A stretch of 15,573 nt of DNA from Actinomycetota bacterium (GTDB taxonomy: Bacteria; Actinomycetota; Thermoleophilia; Gaiellales; Gaiellaceae), in NCBI GenBank assembly GCA_013812465.1, contig JACCTK010000190.1, positions 1 through 15,573 of the forward strand, read 5' to 3'. Each line of letters begins with the position of its first letter. Position 1 is the stretch's first letter. The notes under the pieces were generated by a model, which saw only the letters and a program-made list of their open reading frames with translations, did not search any database and was not told the DNA's origin. The translations under genes and the position numbers were made by a program. Shown piece after piece: positions 14,600 to 15,573 of the stretch.

Positions 14600-15129
14600 T
14601 GCGCGACGCGGAGGTGGTGGAGAAGGTCGCGGGCGTCGAGGAGCTTCTCGGCGAGATCGAAGACGATCCACGTGCGCTCGCGGTCGTCCAGGGGCTCGTC
14701 GAGCTGTACGGCGAGGCGCTTCGGCGCGTCGTCGAGCTGGGTGGGATCACGCAGGAGCTCGTCGCCGACGAGCTCCTGTCGCACCTCCTGCTGCTCCACG
14801 ATCTGCATCCGGTCGATGTCGAGACTCGGGTCGCGCGCGCGCTCGAAGAGGTGCGGCCCTACCTCGGCTCGCACGGGGGCGACGTCGAGCTCCTCGGCGT
14901 CCGAGACGGCATCGCGAGGCTGCGGCTGAACGGCACCTGCGATGGCTGCGCGTCCTCGACGGTGACGCTCAAGCACTCGATCGAGACGGCCATCCTGCAG
15001 GCGGCGCCCGAGCTCGCAGGCGTCGAGGCCGAAGGCGTCTCCGACGAGATCGCGGCTGGGCAGCCGCAGCTCGTGCAGCTTGGGACCCTGAAAGCCGCGC
15101 CGGGGCCCTGTCTGCCGGGAGTTGCGTGA
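14599..15129 (+). CDS. NifU C-terminal-domain protein, probable Fe-S cluster carrier of the hydrogenase locus
   Basis: A 176-residue protein starting at ATG 14599, which shares one base with the hhyL stop. Residues 1-70 are helical and Glu/Leu-rich and do not resemble the NifU scaffold domain. Residues 75-140 are a NifU-C/Nfu domain: VRPYLGSHGGDVELLGVRDGIARLRLNGTCDGCASSTVTLKHSIETAI, with the cluster-binding pair C114/C117. Nfu-type domains carry [4Fe-4S] clusters to target proteins, so the likely client is the three-cluster HhyS or its partner; this is inferred from position. The C-terminal 35 residues are Pro/Gly-rich and variable. It overlaps the next gene as GTGA. Confidence 0.9.
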   Translation: MRDAEVVEKVAGVEELLGEIEDDPRALAVVQGLVELYGEALRRVVELGGITQELVADELLSHLLLLHDLHPVDVETRVARALEEVRPYLGSHGGDVELLGVRDGIARLRLNGTCDGCASSTVTLKHSIETAILQAAPELAGVEAEGVSDEIAAGQPQLVQLGTLKAAPGPCLPGVA

Positions 15130-15573
15130 GCACTGTCGCGCCACGCCTGCGCCGGCTGGCGACGACCCGCCCACAGTCACGCGATGCAGTCGAACCGGTC
15201 GAGCGTCCGGAGCAGTGCGAGCTCTGCGGCGAGCCGGTGGCGCCCGAGCACCGGCACGTCGTCGACCTGCACGCCCGGTCTCTGCTCTGCGCGTGCCGGG
15301 CCTGCGCGCTCCTGTTCGACAGCCGCGGGGCGGGCGGCGGTCACTACCAGCTGGTGCCCGAGCGACGCCTGCGACTCGACAACTTCGAGCTCGACGACGC
15401 GCACTGGGCTGCGCTGCGCATTCCGGTCGACCTCGCGTTCCTCTTTCGCTCGAGCGGGGTCGGTCGCGTCGCGGCGGTGTATCCGAGCTCCCTGGGCGCG
15501 ACCGAGTCGCTCCTCGAGCTGGAGGCGTGGCGAGACCTCGAGCAGGCGAATCCGATCCTGGCCGAGCTCGAGG
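15126..15573 (+). CDS. DUF5947-like putative zinc protein of the hydrogenase locus (3' end outside window)
   Basis: The frame runs open from GTG 15126 to the window end (149 codons visible). It overlaps the NifU-like stop by 4 nt, so it belongs to the same operon. After a basic N-terminus there is CELCGEPVAPEHRHVVDL and LLCACRACALLFDSRGAGGGHYQLVP, giving C31/C34 and C55/C57/C60 plus H42 and H44 as a likely zinc site. Then come RLRLDNFELDDAHWAALRIPVDLAFLF and YPSSLGATESLLELEAW. I associate this pattern with DUF5947, an uncharacterised family that I recall next to group 1h hydrogenases; I have not searched for it. The function is unknown; a role in assembly or electron transfer for the hydrogenase is inferred from position. 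Confidence 0.82.
   Translation, partial: MSTVAPRLRRLATTRPQSRDAVEPVERPEQCELCGEPVAPEHRHVVDLHARSLLCACRACALLFDSRGAGGGHYQLVPERRLRLDNFELDDAHWAALRIPVDLAFLFRSSGVGRVAAVYPSSLGATESLLELEAWRDLEQANPILAELE

Noticed and set aside
1..15573. CRISPR array, tRNA/rRNA genes, prophage or transposase
   Set aside because: I found no regularly spaced repeats, cloverleaf-like tRNA sequence, rRNA motif or recombinase motif when reading the window.

Overview
The window is a high-GC, densely packed stretch of bacterial chromosome that looks actinobacterial. GTG starts are frequent, 4-nt GTGA and TGATG stop/start overlaps are common, and the main locus is a group 1h (actinobacterial-type, high-affinity) [NiFe] hydrogenase. 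A soil lineage such as Thermoleophilia would fit, but that placement is inference. I see no tRNA, rRNA, CRISPR array, transposase or integrase, and no gene-free stretch longer than about 150 bases.

Left part (1-4826). The 3' end of a sulfite-oxidase-family molybdenum enzyme is followed by a 165-bp imperfect palindrome. Next come two overlapping polytopic membrane proteins, one GT87/GT-C-like and one GT-C/YfhO-like, which suggest envelope glycan assembly. A convergent NAD-dependent sugar epimerase carries a CxxH...CxxC insert.

Middle (4909-6351). There is a small unrecognised protein with hydrophobic segments, a VOC/glyoxalase-fold protein with a strong Shine-Dalgarno, and a convergent SnoaL/NTF2-like protein. 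Between the last two lies a second copy of the repeat that forms the left arm of the palindrome at 736-900.

Right part (6443 to the end). This is the hydrogenase locus. hypF lies on the minus strand and diverges from a long plus-strand run: hypC, a hypC-like paralog, hypD, hypE, hypA, hhyS, hhyL, a NifU-C-domain protein and a DUF5947-like protein that runs off the window. Every junction in this run overlaps or is separated by 3 nt, so it is probably one transcript with translational coupling. HypF, HypC, HypD and HypE make and carry the Fe(CN)2CO group, HypA delivers nickel, HhyS/HhyL form the enzyme, and the last two genes are plausible Fe-S or assembly accessories. hypB, the maturation endopeptidase and hhyE are not in the window.

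The points most worth a second look are an 18-nt AT-rich tract with three consecutive TTA codons inside hhyL, the palindromic/dispersed repeat family, the Asp-for-Cys replacement in HhyS, and the HypC-like paralog with an unusual cysteine motif.
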